Assembly (NCBI GenBank): GCA_017554145.1
Contig: JAFZIZ010000011.1
Location: forward strand, 50,425-114,424
DNA length: 64,000 nucleotides
Reading direction: 5' to 3'
Origin: Prevotella sp.
GTDB lineage: Bacteria; Bacteroidota; Bacteroidia; Bacteroidales; Bacteroidaceae
Of this stretch, positions 63,352 through 64,000 are shown piece by piece. The notes under the pieces were generated by a model. The model worked only from the letters and a program-made list of their open reading frames with translations, had not been told where the DNA came from and ran no database searches. Each line of letters starts with the position of its first letter. Positions within the stretch are counted from its first letter, which is position 1. The translations under genes were made by a program, and so were the position numbers.

Positions 63352-64000
63352 TTACGAGGTTCCCACCGCTTCTTTATAGGCATACACCAGTCGCATCACA
63401 CGAGCCTTGACTCCATTTTGTTCCCATTTACTGACATTCAGGCGCATATAGGGGTTGTTTCTGAAAGCGTTCGACAGTAGCCCCTCCGAGCATTGGAAAT
63501 CACGCTCAAACTGGCTCATACTATTGGCATACCCGTAATAGTCACGACAGACACAGAAGATGACTGCCAACGAACTGTCGCTCCAGAAATAATCGCGAAC
63601 ACTGTTCACGCTCTTCACCATCGTCTGCAAGTCAGGCTGACTTGCGTCTACTTCCTCCTTCAATTTTTCAGTTTTTCCATCCTTCCATTCTTCATGATAG
63701 TGGTTGTCCCCATTCACCCTCAGTATCAGTTGTCCAATCTGTCCTATATGTACGTTACTATGTTGTTTTTCATGCTTATCTTCCTTTTCTTTTAAATACG
63801 ACAACGCACTGACAAACTCCTCCAGATTCTGAGTCGCGTCTGCTTTGTATTCCTTCAGATTAACATGCCAGTTATATTGGTCAGCATCGTCGTTGATTAC
63901 CTGTTCCAGTGTATCTCTCACTTCTTTGGTCTCTTCCTGCCAGTCTTTGTTTTTCTCTATCATCACGAAGCAGGGATATAGTCTGGTGTCTATCAGAATA
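63352..64000 (-). CDS. Unknown island protein, partial
   Basis: The frame stays open from the TAA at 63352 through the window edge (codons ILIDTRLYPCFVMIEKNKDW at the edge), so the true start is outside; the start-like GTG-ATG at 63966 is internal. About 215 residues are seen: VRDTLEQVINDDADQYNWHV, EKEDKHEKQHSNVHIGQIGQ, an 8-base-coded stretch (EEWKDGKTEKLKEEV) and SQFERDFQCSEGLLSNAFRN. No domain recognised. Confidence 0.65.
   Translation of the reverse strand, partial: ILIDTRLYPCFVMIEKNKDWQEETKEVRDTLEQVINDDADQYNWHVNLKEYKADATQNLEEFVSALSYLKEKEDKHEKQHSNVHIGQIGQLILRVNGDNHYHEEWKDGKTEKLKEEVDASQPDLQTMVKSVNSVRDYFWSDSSLAVIFCVCRDYYGYANSMSQFERDFQCSEGLLSNAFRNNPYMRLNVSKWEQNGVKARVMRLVYAYKEAVGTS
63657..63696. 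repeat. TTTTCCAT octamer tract inside the partial island gene
   Basis: CCTTCAAT, TTTTCAGT, TTTTCCAT, CCTTCCAT, TCTTCATG. Encodes EEWKDGKTEKLKEE; same words as the primase linker. Confidence 0.85.

Overview
The window looks like chromosome from a Bacteroidota member, most likely a gut or rumen Prevotella-type genus (Prevotella sensu lato). Three things point there. Most genes sit behind the Bacteroidota -7 box TAnnTTTG, several with a TTTG -33 box. The household genes carry Bacteroidales signatures (rpoZ of the MDYKK..NTVTR type, bamD-rpoZ-DUF4293, DUF4301, DUF4468, DUF4348, putative porin). Secreted proteins end in a Prevotella-like tail (FDLQGR..GIYI..GKK). Species cannot be named from sequence reading alone.

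Layout. 1-9.5 kb: secreted/lipoprotein genes, RNase Z, MazG, ValS, DUF4293-RpoZ-BamD, UvrB. 9.6-15.4 kb: DUF4468 protein, a 57-aa membrane peptide and a porin in a translationally coupled operon; HD hydrolase; MenA; a 58-aa membrane protein behind a pseudouridine synthase. 15.6-29.4 kb: secreted/surface island with a CotH-type lamin-tail protein, tRNA-Ser(CGA), YigZ-DUF1015, GH5 endoglucanase, secreted lipase-like hydrolase, giant BspA-like LRR protein plus a 39-aa peptide, and an NTP_transf_5 protein. 29.8-40 kb: SerC-SerA, DEAD-box helicase with DbpA-type tail, OmpH/Skp-like lipoprotein, PepD, RelA-type ppGpp synthetase, DUF4301. 40-48 kb: SPOR-RuvX-Def-TPR operon, YtxH/holin trio, DUF4348-MurB-MBL operon. 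48-58 kb: PheS, PanE, patatin-TrmD, then an operon of aminopeptidase P (frame broken), C1 peptidase, RecJ and RecQ. 58-59.5 kb: an AT-rich AbiE toxin-antitoxin cassette inserted in the 3' end of recQ between 29-bp direct repeats. 59.5-64 kb: an accessory island on the minus strand (P5-like structural protein, DUF5675, VirE_N/DUF3987 primase-like protein, two unknowns), cut by the window edge.

The least expected signal is window-wide. About twenty loci carry short tandem repeats whose unit is almost always 7 bases (8 in two accessory genes, 9 in valS), with different words at different loci, such as AATTGAC, TTAATTC, TCTCACC, GGCTNTT, TTGACCT, GTGGAGT and TAACCNT. They lie between genes, across stop/start junctions and inside genes. 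Inside genes they encode 7-residue (or 8-residue) periodic inserts in linkers and loops of RelA, the DEAD helicase, MBL hydrolase, MurB, NTP_transf_5 and the primase. In aminopeptidase P a 3-copy TCTCACC tract coincides exactly with the frame break; one copy more or two fewer restores the full reading frame. This resembles the heptamer repeats (STRR) of cyanobacteria, and may be a slippage-driven source of linkers and phase variation.

Other items of note are the RelA homologue with a ruined HD hydrolase site, two paired operators upstream of abiEi, a 22-bp-phased repeat array in the largest gene-free stretch (29445-29860), and several unannotatable small proteins found by reading the strands directly.
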